Origin: Atherinomorus stipes
Taxonomy: Eukaryota > Chordata > Actinopteri > Atheriniformes > Atherinidae
Assembly: GCA_023101725.1 (NCBI GenBank)
Contig: JALJCO010003046.1
Span: 1 to 64,000 of the forward strand
DNA: 64,000 nt
Direction: 5' to 3'
Shown here piece after piece: positions 10,485-21,096 of this stretch; position 1 is the stretch's first letter, and the number at the start of each line of letters is the position of its first letter. A program made the translations under genes and the position numbers. Under the pieces are notes generated by a model, which ran no database searches, was not told the DNA's origin, and saw only the letters and a program-made list of their open reading frames with translations.

Positions 10485-10560
10485 GTCCCTTTGGCTGAAT
10501 GGTCAGCGCGCATGGGGTTCAAAGTCCACCCAGGCCCTCTGTTGCGTACCTTGCCACATA
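10485..10560 (+). mobile_element. Degenerate tRNA-like SINE head
   Basis: TGGCTGAATGG (10,492-10,502) resembles an RNA polymerase III A box and GGTTCAAAGTCC (10,516-10,527) a B box. The boxes are 24 bases apart rather than the usual ~44, so this cannot be an intact tRNA gene. A tRNA-derived SINE remnant is the likely reading. Confidence 0.35.
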
Positions 10561-11037
10561 TATATTAACACACACACATTATACCATGTATAATCTTACA
10601 AGATTATCTGGTTTATATTCTTCTTCTACTTGAACAAAAGTGGAGATGCTTTGCAGGTTTGCCACTGTCAATTCAAAATCAAAATGCTATATATAATGCT
10701 ATATATAATTAATTCAAACAGTCCCGTGCAGCCTCTAAAAGAGTGGCATTTTTAGCCAGCCCTTTTATCTGGAAATTGGTTGAAAATTCACCTGGTTAAG
10801 CAGGTCTGAACATAAGAAAAACCACTTTCCTCAATAGGCACATATTCACTCTGATGGTCTATCGATCGGGTGGGCCCTGCAGGCAGCTTCAGACAAAACA
10901 TGATTTTGTCAAATGATGGTGAGTGGTGAACTATTGTTCGAATCGGAACCATTGTATTGTACAGTAAAGACTGTACAACTCTCGGAGACCGTTAGTCTAT
11001 TTTAAGGTCGTCATTTGAACACTGGACATTGGAAACA
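10561..11037. other. No recognised feature
   Basis: Short CA and TATA-like simple repeats and unassigned sequence. No gene was recognised. Confidence 0.4.
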
Positions 11038-11610
11038 TTCATTCATTCATTATCTGTACTCTTTATCCAGTTCAGGGTCGTGGGGTTGCTAGAGCCTATA
11101 TCCCAGCTATTATCAGGCAGGAGGTGAGGTTAGGGATGGGCGATATTTTATCATGTGCGATATATCGTCAAAGAAATTCCCCACAATAACAATTTGAATT
11201 TATCGTTTTTATCGTGAGATGACAATTTACCAGGTTGTGTTTTACTTTGGTTTTTTTTAATAAGCAAAGTTAGTTTTGCTGTTTGCATCGTTTGAATAAA
11301 TGTGGCATTTGGTCTCTCATATTTCAGACTTGTTTGATTGGTGTCACAACAGTTTCGCAATACAGGTGTACTACTTGAACTTAATTGATATAGTGGCTTC
11401 TGGTATTTTGTAGGGCTTTCAAGACAGAATTTAGCGACAGATTTATAATACAAAATATTTTGCTGATAGGTTTTATCGTCATTTATCGTTACCGTGATAA
11501 ATAAGAGAAATTATCGTGATACATTTTTTAGTCCATATCGCCCATCCCTAGGTGAGGTACCCCCTGGATAGGTCACCAGCCTGTTGCAGGGCAACATTGG
11601 AAACATGACC
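11038..11610 (+). repeat. Interspersed repeat split by an hAT short element
   Basis: The flanks 11,038-11,130 (ATTCATTCATTATCTGTACT, then CAGTTCAGGGTCGTGGGGTT) and 11,559-11,610 (CACCAGCCTGTTGCAGGGC) read as one common fish interspersed repeat once 11,131-11,558 is removed. It is the host of the hAT insertion. Confidence 0.55.
11131..11550. mobile_element. Complete hAT-type short element (MITE)
   Basis: Perfect 16-bp terminal inverted repeats TAGGGATGGGCGATAT border a 420-bp non-coding element. An exact 8-bp target duplication GGTGAGGT lies at 11,123-11,130 and 11,551-11,558. An 8-bp duplication with T(A/G)GGG-type ends is diagnostic of the hAT superfamily. It lacks a transposase and must have been moved in trans. 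Confidence 0.93.
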
Positions 11611-12305
11611 GTCTTAATGCACATCAAGCCAGGCGGTGTTTTTAAAAACTTCAGGGTTTTCAGTTGTTACTTAGATTTTGTAGCCTACTTTCAAAATTGA
11701 GATTTTTGCTAAGCCTATTATTTAGGCTTATGTCATATGGGCCAGCTAATATAATGGGTCTAATAAAAACAACGCATTTCAGCCTATTTTGTTTGTTGTG
11801 TTTTTTTTTATCTGAGTCAGCTGGATGGATCAACTGTATAAAACTGCTAGTCAGTCACACCTTAACTCTTTAGTGTGTTATTTGTGAGATAACCGTTCAT
11901 GCTATTTAGAATGTTTATTCCATCACCTGTTTATTTATTCTAAATATTTCATATAATTGTTTTATATTATCTGATTGTATACATTTTTGCCACATTTATG
12001 GATGTAGTTGTTTTTTAAGCTCTGATAACTTATACTGCTTTGTGCAGTATTGTGTAAACTGTCTTTAGTTTCCTGTTGTAATTGCAACAGACGAATAACT
12101 GGGCTCTCTTAAGTGTGATTTTCAAATGTTCTGTTTAAGGATTTGGACAGTTGATAAATATCTGTTTCATCTCTTTTGTTATAATCAAATATGGCTGGAT
12201 CAAAAAATTGTCCAAGTTATTTTTGTGCACGGGGTGAAGGGGCGCTCAAAAGGTTTGTCTTGCCTGGGGAGTCATTCAATGTATGCTCAGAGAAATGTAT
12301 GAAAA
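11611..12305. other. No recognised feature
   Basis: AT-rich unassigned sequence. Short open frames such as 11,664-11,873 (+) show no motif. Confidence 0.45.
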
Positions 12306-12536
12306 GTAAATTTGCAAAAACAGTTTACCGCCATTTAGAAAAAAAACAGAGTTAACTGCTTCTGCAAATGAACTCTGCATTTACTTCTTGAATATTTTTA
12401 CCAAATCACACTCACATGAAGTAGAGGGTTTTAATGATGTTAAATGGAGATAGGAGGTTTGTACCCGACAGCGACGAAAAGCAGTTAACTCAGTTTTTTC
12501 TAAATGGTGGTTAACTGTTTTTGCAAATGAACTCTT
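12306..12536 (-). mobile_element. Foldback-type short element (GAGTTCATTTGCAAAAACAG), copy 1
   Basis: Read on the minus strand it begins GAGTTCATTTGCAAAAACAG and ends with the complement. A variant of the end (GAGTTCATTTGCAGAAGCAG) sits inside near the far end. The second copy, at 48,449-48,679 on the plus strand, is colinear throughout. Non-coding. Confidence 0.75.
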
Positions 12537-12666
12537 TGTATAGAAACCAATGTAGCAAACCTCAATGAACTAAAGCAACATTGGAAAGAAGAGTGGACCA
12601 AAAGTCTTCCAAAATCATAAAAAGACTGATAATGATACACACAAAAAAAAACACTACTTCAACTTA

Positions 12667-12952
12667 CAGATGCGGGCATAAAAAAGTTCCCCTTTCAGCC
12701 GACTGCCAGCCACTTACCAGCGACTTGTCTGCTAATTCAATTGCACAGAGAAACGTCTGTGTGCCCAGGGGAAACTATTTCAGAGCATAAATGAATGCCC
12801 GGTACAAGGACGTTTGCACACACCAAGTTTGGACACCGGGAGTGATGACGTATTCGCAGGACAAATCGTTCAGCTAGTGATAGTGCGGTAATAGTGCACT
12901 ATTACTGCACCACTTCTGGCAGAAAAAGGCGAAACTTTTTCATGCCCACATC
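12667..12952. mobile_element. Short element with CAGATGCGGGCAT inverted ends, copy 2
   Basis: It matches the 6125-6410 element over its full length, including TTGGACACCG and ACAAATCGTTCAGC. Inverted ends are conserved, and TA lies outside both ends (12,665-12,666 and 12,953-12,954). Non-coding. Confidence 0.78.
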
Positions 12953-12954
12953 TG

Positions 12955-14715
12955 TATTGCTGCTAAAAAAAAAAGTCTACAAGACGCTGGTTCACGAGGT
13001 GGACCCAGTTTTAAACTGGAATGTTTCATATTTTTACCATTGAAGAAAAAACTACAAAACGGAGAAAAATGGTGCCCTGAACGTCTTTTCTTTGTTTTAT
13101 TTTTAGGCTTACTTAAACTTAGACAACATGGAGCAACTGAATGAAACAGAAGTGTGTGCATGTGTGTGTTGGTTGGATGTCAAGTGTGTCCACACCATGA
13201 AACAGTGTGTGAGGCTGTGGTGTGTATTTTATGTGTGCATCTATCATCTGCAGACCATCTCTTCCCTCCACAGCAGGCCTGCAGGCCTTGCCCTGGGCGT
13301 TCAAACAAATGCCACACACACACCCCCACACACACGCATACACACCCTGTCACACACACGCGCACACCCCGGAGTTTGGCCAGGATAAGATCAGAGCTGA
13401 AGTTTCTCACAGCAGTATCTTACAGGTTTCTTCTCAGAAGCTCTGTCTACCACGGACAACCCCCCCCCCCCCCCCGAGTCCAGATGTTCTCTGTTACACT
13501 TCAGCAGATACAAAAGTTTTAGAAATCTAAAACAAAGTGCAGTTAATGTCATGAATACTTTGAATACTTCTCACACTCAGAAGAAATTAAAGTTTCTCCC
13601 ACTCTTCCTTTAAAAAGGATTAAATTTCCATGTTCTTACTCTCTGTGGCTCCTCCAAGCATTGTGGAGAGCCGTCCACAGCTTGGTGTATTAAAATGAAC
13701 ATTTTAATACACTCTGTGTTTCCAAGCTGTTTGCATGATGTTGGGATCAGGTCTCTGTGGTGGGCTGGTTCCTCTGGGGTCTATGGACAGTTTTTCAGTT
13801 GTTATAAATATGAGCATCTTGGTGCTTAAAGTTACGCAACAAAGAGAGCACCAAAAGCAAGGTTGGTGAATCGTGTGAGGATAGTACATTTGAGGTCATT
13901 CCTGGATGTGAGTAGATAGGTTTTTGAGTCAAGCATTATGAAGGGACACAAATTTGAGGTTGAAAATCTCTGAACCTCAATAAATAACTCATGAAAAGCC
14001 ATCAGTGTTTAGATCATTCCAGATATCTTACAGTTAATGGAGGACAAGCTTAATGTTGCTGTCTGTGGGATCTCACAGCTCTACGATGGCATGTGAGGAG
14101 AGCCAGGATGGAGAAGAAGAAAATAGACATGAAGGGACTTGCGTAGGTAGAGCCGCTGGAAGACCTGGTTTCTTATGACAATGTGGGTCTGTATCTAGCT
14201 GTAACACGAAACATATCCACACGATGTGTGCGTTCTATCAGTAATAGTCAACAGTAGTTCACAGCAGGTCCAAACATTTACGTGACTCTTTCAAATAAAT
14301 CAGAGACAAAGTCATAGAAAAATCACTTTGTGTTTAAATAAAAACACTGCAACATAACAGACATTGTGCTCAATGAGATGAACAAATATAACACACTCAT
14401 GCGCGTACTCGTGCACTCAGCCATAACTATCAACATTACGCATGATCATCAAAGCCAATTAACCATCTGAAAACACGTATTGGGCGCAGAGCATTGACAC
14501 AGTGATGCTGCTGTACACTGCGCAGCTTATAGTTCATCATGTGTGTGTGATTTCATGTGGTTGCCGTGTTTTCCAGCATGTGCTCTGCTCTGATGGAGCG
14601 CACACCTGTGAGGACGCGCGTGTGCGAGTTTGTGCATTTCTGTTTTTTTTTCTGTCAAGATGGAGTGCTGAGTGTGCATTCATGAGAAATAAAATCAACT
14701 TTTAGATTTTCGCAA
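12955..14715. other. Intergenic, with CA microsatellite and poly-C tract
   Basis: Contains a CA-rich stretch (about 13,312-13,370) and a run of about 16 C residues near 13,461. Open frames across 13,128-13,530 derive from the simple repeat. I recognise no gene. Confidence 0.45.
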
Positions 14716-14776
14716 ATGGCTGCAATGAAACAAAAAATGAAAAGTTTAAAGGGGTCTAAATACTTTCCTTACCCAC
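14716..14776. mobile_element. Tc1-like terminal fragment, split by an hAT insertion
   Basis: AAAGGGGTCTAAATACTTTC followed by CTTACCCAC resembles a Tc1-type terminus of the form TACAGTGGGTA..GGAAAGTATT..GACCCC read in reverse. Its last bases, CGCTGTA, follow the hAT element at 17,629-17,635. This is the oldest layer of the nest here. Confidence 0.5.
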
Positions 14777-15391
14777 CAGTGTTGTTTTTGGCAGCTATCA
14801 GAGTTTTAGTCTTAGTCTTCGTCTTTCTGATGAAAATGGTTATTAGTTTTAGTCATTTCTGTATCTGATAGTTTTAGTCTAGTTTTAGTCGACAAAATTA
14901 AAAAACATTTTAGTCTAGTTTTAGTCAGTTAGGCTATATTTTGAAAAAAAGAAAAGAAAAACTGGCCACTATGGAGACCATGCAGCCAGTCACATTTGAG
15001 CATATAAGTTTATATGAAAACAGAAAGAAAAGGCTATGTTACATCGTAAGTGAAGACAGCAGTTAATGGTGAAGGGAGTGTATTACGTTGTCTTGTAGGC
15101 TATTATAACCATGTGACACCTGAAAATTTAATTTTGTTGTTTTATGGTATTGTGTATCTTTTCTTTACCTGCCAAGGGACTGCTGATGCTAGCTTGCTAA
15201 TGATAAGCCATAGTGTTTACCTCTGTTGCTACATATGTTCATTATTGTCCCTATCAAATAAACAAAAAGTTTGAAGATAGAATAAATGCACAGAATTTTA
15301 AGGCTTCTCATAAAAATACTGAATGCAAAAGTGTAGGGCTGTAAATATCTTAAATTAAGAGCCATTTGGGAGTCGAAAGTAAAATCTTTGG

Positions 15392-16803
15392 TAGAGATGC
15401 ACCGATCGATCGGCAACCGATCACAATCGGCTGATAGTGACCCTATCGATTTTGATCGGAGTTCTCAAAATAGATCAAAGCAAGCCGATCCGATGACGTT
15501 TACAGTAACTACAGCGTTTTGGCGTTTGACGCACCCGATGCGCATCAGGCGCGGGAAATACAGAGGAGACTCCGGTGAATCTCTTCACTCCACCGAGACA
15601 GTGGAGGATAAACTATGATCTGCGTCCAGTCCCGGTTTCCAAACGGCGGGTTGATGATCTGCTGTCCCGACGTCATTTAATGGGCTTATAATGACGTCCC
15701 GATGCAGGACTGCAGGTTGTTAAACTAGGACGGTCAGACGAAAGCTGCGCCATCGTCGGCGCGCAGCTCATGGAGTAAATGGTGAAAATCACCAAACTCA
15801 GAACACCTCTGAACAATCTGATGAATCCACACACAGCACAGAAACATTCGACAATGTCGTTGTCTGGCCTCGTGGAGCAAATGAAGCCAAGCAGCTGCTC
15901 AGTTTCATCTGCCATCGTACAGAGACACAGACCAAGAAAAACTGGGTTCATGCACCACCACACTTAGACGCTCTTGACACACGACACGCAAGGCTCTGCC
16001 ATTCATGCTGTTAATCAGAAGTAAGCTCATCAATAAAATCATAATTTTATTATATTATTTTGGCTACAGCATGTCTATGCTACACTTAGAGGTTGTTTTT
16101 TTCTTTTTTTACAGAAAAGCTGCAGTATCAGCTCCAAGTTTATGTCCAGAGATAATGTTGCACTTGCATATAAGTTGCTGTTCTCATTCTCATTTGCTTA
16201 ACATATTTTACTTGATTTTTTTCCACGAAAGCTTGTAGGTAAACTCCAAATAGTGTGTCTGAGAAAGAGCCTCTAGAGAGTGAAATGTTTATTATAGTGC
16301 ACATGTTGTGTGTTATGTACATACAGTAATCTATTTTTTTTATTTTAAGATTTAATTCCTTTTTCCACAGGAAAAAAATGAGTTTATAGTCTACAACTTG
16401 TACCAACTCTAAGAGAGTGAAATGTTTACTGTTGTCTGTGTTCGTGTGCTGCACGTGTGTTGTACACATAATTATTGCCACAAGAAAGCTTAAGCTAGTA
16501 AGCTACACTTTCTCTATGTAAACTGAGTCCAAGTTGTCTCCAAGAGAGTCTCTACTAGAGAGTGAAATATTACAGATTATCTCAGCCTGTAAAAGAACTG
16601 TGGTCAATTCATGATAATTTCCCAAATTTCTAATGTTATACTTAATAACATAATGTCGATGTTTAGTACATGAGACAACAATATTGGAGAATTTATGGAT
16701 TTGGCTCTTGATTGGTGATCGGCAATATCGGGATCGGCAGATACTGCTTTTTGTGATTGGTAATCGGTGATCGGCCCCCAAAATCCTGATCGGTGCATCA
16801 CTA
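15392..16803. mobile_element. hAT-type element (inner), 1.4 kb
   Basis: The ends TAGAGATGCACCGATC and (reverse complement) TAGTGATGCACCGATC are inverted repeats. The 8-bp duplication ATCTTTGG (15,384-15,391) and CTCTTTGG (16,804-16,811) matches at 7 of 8 positions. The subterminal sequence is full of GATCGG words. The interior holds a segment related to the element at 60,773 (see 15,500-15,965) and three decayed copies of AGAGAGTGAAAT (about 16,276, 16,412 and 16,558). It has no intact transposase. Confidence 0.85.
15500..15965 (-). repeat. Segment homologous to the interior of the 60,773-61,567 element
   Basis: Read on the minus strand this matches 60,960-61,270 on the plus strand. Shared words include TTTACTCCA, AGTTTAACAACC, CGATGC and the paired GACAGCAGATCATCAA/TTGATGATCTGCTGTC. 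The translations share a RPSLTT and HY(K/Q)P block. It is either a shared ancestral internal region or a captured fragment. Confidence 0.55.
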
Positions 16804-17637
16804 CTCTTTGGGAGCCAAATCAAAAGAGCCGGCTCTCTGAAAAGAGCTGAACTTCCCACCGTTTCTAACCAATGCAACCAAGCAGCTGCGTGTCTGACCG
16901 CAGGTGTGTGCACCAGAGTCCTGCAACAGTTCAGATACCCGACGGTAAACTGAAAAAACGCTGTTTAGCAAATAGAAATGACAAAGATTAATATCATGGT
17001 TAAGGTGTGGGCGGATAATTATGTAGTTTGGGCGGGTCGCGGTGAGAATAAGTTTCTTTTTCGTTGGACATGACGTGTTTAAACATCAGGTGCTGGGATC
17101 ATTTCCAACGTCGGCAGAGACTCTAGTCTGCTGGTGATGTGAACCAGGAACGGAGAACACAGCTTCAACCGGGGATGATGATCTTTTATGCAGGAATCTG
17201 TGAATTTGGGAAATTAATGTGCAACGTGCAGGTCAGGTTTGACAGGAAGAGCCGTGGTTAGTGGGTCTCGGTTCGTGCATATGCGGGTTGGTAAACCTGC
17301 AGAACTCTGATGTGCACGTGGCTGCATGCCAAGTGATGGTCGGTGTGCCCAAACAAGAAGAGGATGCGACTACTTTTTAAACTTTTGACAGACAGATTAA
17401 TGCAGAATAGGTAGACATTTCCTGCATTATGAACGTCTGACAGACCAGAGATTGACATTTTCGTCCAGTCTCATCCGTCAACAAAAATTTACACACGTCT
17501 CGTCATGTTTTACTCATCATAGAGACATGTTTAGCTTGTCATCGTCTCGTTACCGTCATGAAAAAAAAGGGGCATCAACGAAATGACTTTCGTCATCGTC
17601 ATTGTTGACAAAAACAACACTGTTACCCGCTGTATTT

Positions 17638-17885
17638 GGAAGCTTCAGTAACATGAAGGCTACCAGGCTGAAAACTGGCATTGCTTTTTAGGCAGCCCTA
17701 ATAATCTACGGGAATAATGTTATCAATCTAAACTTTGGCAACATCGTTGCTGGTCTTCAGTTAGATAACGGGGGTCATTGGATACAACACAAGCAGAAAT
17801 GTCATGCACAAATCAGACTTACTTGGTAACATTGATTCACAAGTGTAGACGGCTTGATTTCTTGAGAAACCAGCTGGGATTGCAG
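17638..17885. other. No recognised feature
   Basis: Unassigned intergenic sequence. Confidence 0.4.
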
Positions 17886-17889
17886 ATGC

Positions 17890-18925
17890 TGTAATGGTAC
17901 AAAAACATTCATGGTTCGGTATGTATGTCGGTACATAGATTACAGGTTCGTTTTTTTGTTGGTACGGTAATGAAAAAAAAAACAAATAAATATGTTTTAT
18001 CAACAAGTTCACTAAAAATTAACATCAAAGCTGTTCTTTCGTTCATTTTTTTTTTTTTGGGGGGGGGGGGGGCATATTGTTTGAATGAGAAAAAAACAAT
18101 AAATAATGAAAATATTTTAGAATAAAATCCTGCTGTTTTTTCAATGAAAAAACATGCTTTCACATTTAAAGTGACACCATCTGAGATTTAAAAACAGCAT
18201 TTAACAGAAACAGCTCCACTTTAATTTCCCTCATCCTCATCACAAAAACTAAACATCGCAGTAGGTTACTCTTCTGGTCAGATTGAATGTTAAAAGAAAA
18301 ATGCATAAATAAGTAACATACTGCTGTTTTTACAGTTGTTTGCACCAAATTAGTCTGTTTTCTCGTCGTACCAGTAACATTAAAATTTGTTTGGTGTAGC
18401 TTTACAGTAGATGCGTTATGTTGGAAGTGTTTCTGAGTACATACCCGACCGCAGTTCTGCAGTGTCGGCACACTGCTTTTGTTTTGTCTGCTTTTTTTCT
18501 CCCTCTTTGTCTAAAACCGAAGTCCCTCCAGACCGGGAACTTGAGGCTTGACTGTGCTTCCTCAAGCTCAACAAGCTCACATGCCATGTTGTTATTCTAA
18601 TAAGGACATGGCTTCTAATACTTAAAATTGTTTTTTTCTCCCCTTTTGTAAAAAATTTTATAAGGAAAACAATTAGAGTTTCTGACGAGAAAGTGAAAAA
18701 AAAAACTTATAAGTTGTTAGAAACAGGACGGCAAGCGCGCTGCACCAAGTGGAGGCGAAGGTTCACTAGTTCATCATTCAGTTATGTCCAATGGGATGCA
18801 AAAACTTAATGAAACAATAGAAAGCTAAATAAACAAATCCTGCACCCCAATAAGTTCGATACAGGGTTGTGCCGAACCGAGAGTAGTGTAGCGATCAGTT
18901 TGGCACAAATGTACATACAGTTACA
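17890..18925 (-). mobile_element. hAT-like element with BED-finger fragment, boundaries approximate
   Basis: GGTTCGGTATGT near 17,912 and TGCCGAACCGAGAG near 18,869 resemble the ACCGAACC-rich ends of ZBED-type hAT elements. A BED zinc-finger fragment lies on the minus strand between them. No clean 8-bp duplication could be assigned, so ends are approximate. A T-run followed by about 14 G lies at 18,047-18,072. Confidence 0.5.
18402..18587 (-). pseudogene. hAT transposase BED zinc-finger fragment
   Basis: A 61-codon minus-strand frame encodes the N-terminal BED finger of a hAT (ZBED-like) transposase. VWRDFGF at residues 19-25 gives the conserved tryptophan and aromatics, CRHC at 40-43 the cysteine pair, and NTSN..TH at 53-59 the first histidine. 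BED fingers bind the element's own DNA ends. The frame stops right after the first histidine. The expected continuation (KLHQTNFNVTGTTR) is in another frame at 18,340-18,400, so the gene is broken by a frameshift. The dimerisation and catalytic domains are absent. Confidence 0.72.
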
Positions 18926-18949
18926 GCACTACTGATGATGTATGGGGTT

Positions 18950-20560
18950 GTTGAAGGGCTGTCTCAATTTGTAGGACCTGACTTTCAGCTCTACCCTTTG
19001 TAGCTCTGTTTTAAGTGACAAGGTGTAGGGGTAAAAAAGAGAAATGAAATTGGGCCTAAACAGTAGCATTAGCTGACATCATCAGTTAGCTGGTTGTTAC
19101 AGGCAGCGGGATTAATGCTACTAGGCTAAATTCTCCTCTGCTTCTTAAAGGATTCTTTTTCTTTCTTTTTCATTTTGCATTTAACTATTGTGTGTATCCA
19201 CACGACAACTACCCCACCAACAAAATGGGGCAAAGCAAAAGTTCACTGACATGGTAACCCTGTGGGGACATCCTATTGAACAACCCAAACTAGTTCAAAC
19301 CAGATGTTACTTAGGCTACAGTCACACGGCGACGATCAGAAAAAGGAGACGCAAAAGTAGCATCTCATCTTCATCTTTTTATCCGCGTTTACGCGAGCGT
19401 TGTCATTAAAAAAAATCTGCATGTATACAAGGACACAAGGGTGTGTGAAATTAGGTGGTGCTGGGATAGAACTCCACCATGTCCGCAAGCATGCGTAAAA
19501 TCTACCTTAGATCCGCTGGGATCTGAGGTATGTCCCATTTCGGGGTCTGCACCTAAGACTGTAAATAAACACTACCTGCACACTACCAAGTGCGCGTAGG
19601 CTATGTAGGCTACAGAGTGGCCTACGTAGTCCGAGCACGTAGGCTAGACTACGTCTGGGTGCTTTGAAGCCGTTTCATTGTTTCTGAAATGAGATGGCCT
19701 TGCAGTCCGACATTGTTGTTTTTCCTGTTTGTGTGTGACGTCAACGCACATGCGACGTGATCATGACGTGAGCAGGTCCACCATCATTTTTGCGTTTTGG
19801 GCTGTGCAGATGAGAACTCAACAGCGTTGCGTCATCAGGAATTCCATTTTGGAATGAGTCTTCAGATTTTTGCATCTTCAACCCAGAATAATGCTGTTGC
19901 CGTGTGAGCAAAAGGCACTTCCGGTGAAATATTTTTTCATTTTTACCCACAATCAGGGTGCGAACCACGGGGGAACTGGGGGAGCTATAGCCCCCCTCAA
20001 TGAAATATGAGCTCCCCTAGAAACACGATTTGTGAAATTTTGGGGGAGCTCTATAATACTGACATAAAGCATGTTGATTTCTCTCAGATTCACTGTAGCC
20101 TATATGATTCTGATGGTATGATTCCCCACCCCACCCCTTCCCCCCATAAACTGTCTGAGACAGGCTCTTCTCAGTGCATCACCTGGATGTGTGATGGCCT
20201 GCTGAGAGGACAACGCTACTCCTAAAACGTGAGCAATTTTCCAAGTAGTCTAATTTTTAAAAAATGTTAAAATTAGTTTATGTGTCAAGTTAAAAACAGC
20301 CTATTATTAATGGTGAAAACAATTTTGGTTAAGGAATATGGTACTTATGGTAACCTTTGAACAATAGCTAAAAAATTGTGATGTCCAGTGGCTGAATTTG
20401 CCATCAAGGTGAGGTAAATTTTTAATTTGCATTCCTCTACAAATGCACTGTGAAACATTTACACACTATGGTATCCACATACCGGACACTCAGGTGACAC
20501 AGATGCGATTTCTTTTTTTATATCTTTTTTAGTGGGAATTTCATTTTTACTTTGCTGTAA
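18950..20560. other. Unassigned, with probable short-element pieces
   Basis: The stretch at 18,957-19,060 (GGGCTGTCTCAATTTGTAGG, later AAATTGGGCCTA) looks like an interspersed repeat. Bases 19,322-19,905 may be a short element: TCACACGGCGACGATC near 19,322 is partly mirrored by TTGCCGTGTGAG near 19,898. A block around 19,972-20,055 has repeated GGGGGAGCT words. None can be bounded safely and there is no gene. Confidence 0.35.
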
Positions 20561-20569
20561 GACGACATA

Positions 20570-21047
20570 TAAAACTCACTTATCTGATAGGACTTTCTCT
20601 GTTATAACAAATTCACTTCTAACCCTGCATACCTAAACTGTGGGGTTCCACAAGGTTCAGTACTAGGTCCATTGTTTTGTTTTTTTGTTTTTTTTGCTTC
20701 CTTTAACTAGTATCATCCAATCTTTTAAAGACCTTTATCACTATTTCTACATCATTACATTTAGCTGTAAATGTATTTTAACCCTTATCATTTGGAAAGG
20801 CTGTCCACCTTAACCTGTTTTATCCAAGTTTGGGATGGAGTGTCTAGCAATTATCTTATCTGAAATACCAGCAAAACTGAGACCACATTTAAATATCCTC
20901 AAGAGCTATATGCCAAACTCAGTTTGGCCTTTGCTTCTTTCTGTTTAAATCCAGCATTTTAAATCTTGGTGTACATTTCTTTCTTATTTGGTCTTTGTCT
21001 TATTTCACAAAGAACAACTCATTTTCATTCTTTACCTCAAAATCTTC
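20570..21047 (+). pseudogene. LINE reverse transcriptase remnant
   Basis: The plus strand around 20,635-20,685 encodes LNCGVPQGSVLGPLLF, motif B of a Jockey/CR1/L2/Rex-type LINE reverse transcriptase. Downstream, in decayed frames, are SIIQSFKDLYH and a leucine-rich tail expected of the following part. Many stops are present. The retroposed element at 21,059-22,577 interrupts it, and the target continues after 22,588. Confidence 0.65.
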
Positions 21048-21056
21048 ATAACTTTG

Positions 21057-21058
<2 letters not shown>

Positions 21059-21096
<38 letters not shown>

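Larger units (their letters stand above)
14777..17622. mobile_element. hAT-type element (outer), 2.85 kb including a nested hAT
   Basis: The ends CAGTGTTGTTTTTGGCAGC and (reverse complement) CAGTGTTGTTTTTGTCAAC are terminal inverted repeats. An 8-bp duplication, TTACCCAC at 14,769-14,776 and TTACCCGC at 17,623-17,630, matches at 7 of 8 positions. Subterminal regions are rich in TTTTAGTC and TCGTC words. No transposase frame is recognised, and another hAT (15,392-16,803) sits inside. Confidence 0.8.

Noticed and set aside
10492..10527. Functional tRNA gene
   Set aside because: Box spacing is too short for a cloverleaf and no acceptor stem is seen; treated as a SINE remnant.
12935..13530. Possible host exon (TTTATTTTTAG acceptor followed by an ATG frame near 13,128)
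   Set aside because: The frame runs straight into TG/CA simple repeats and alternative frames are equally open, so coding support is absent.
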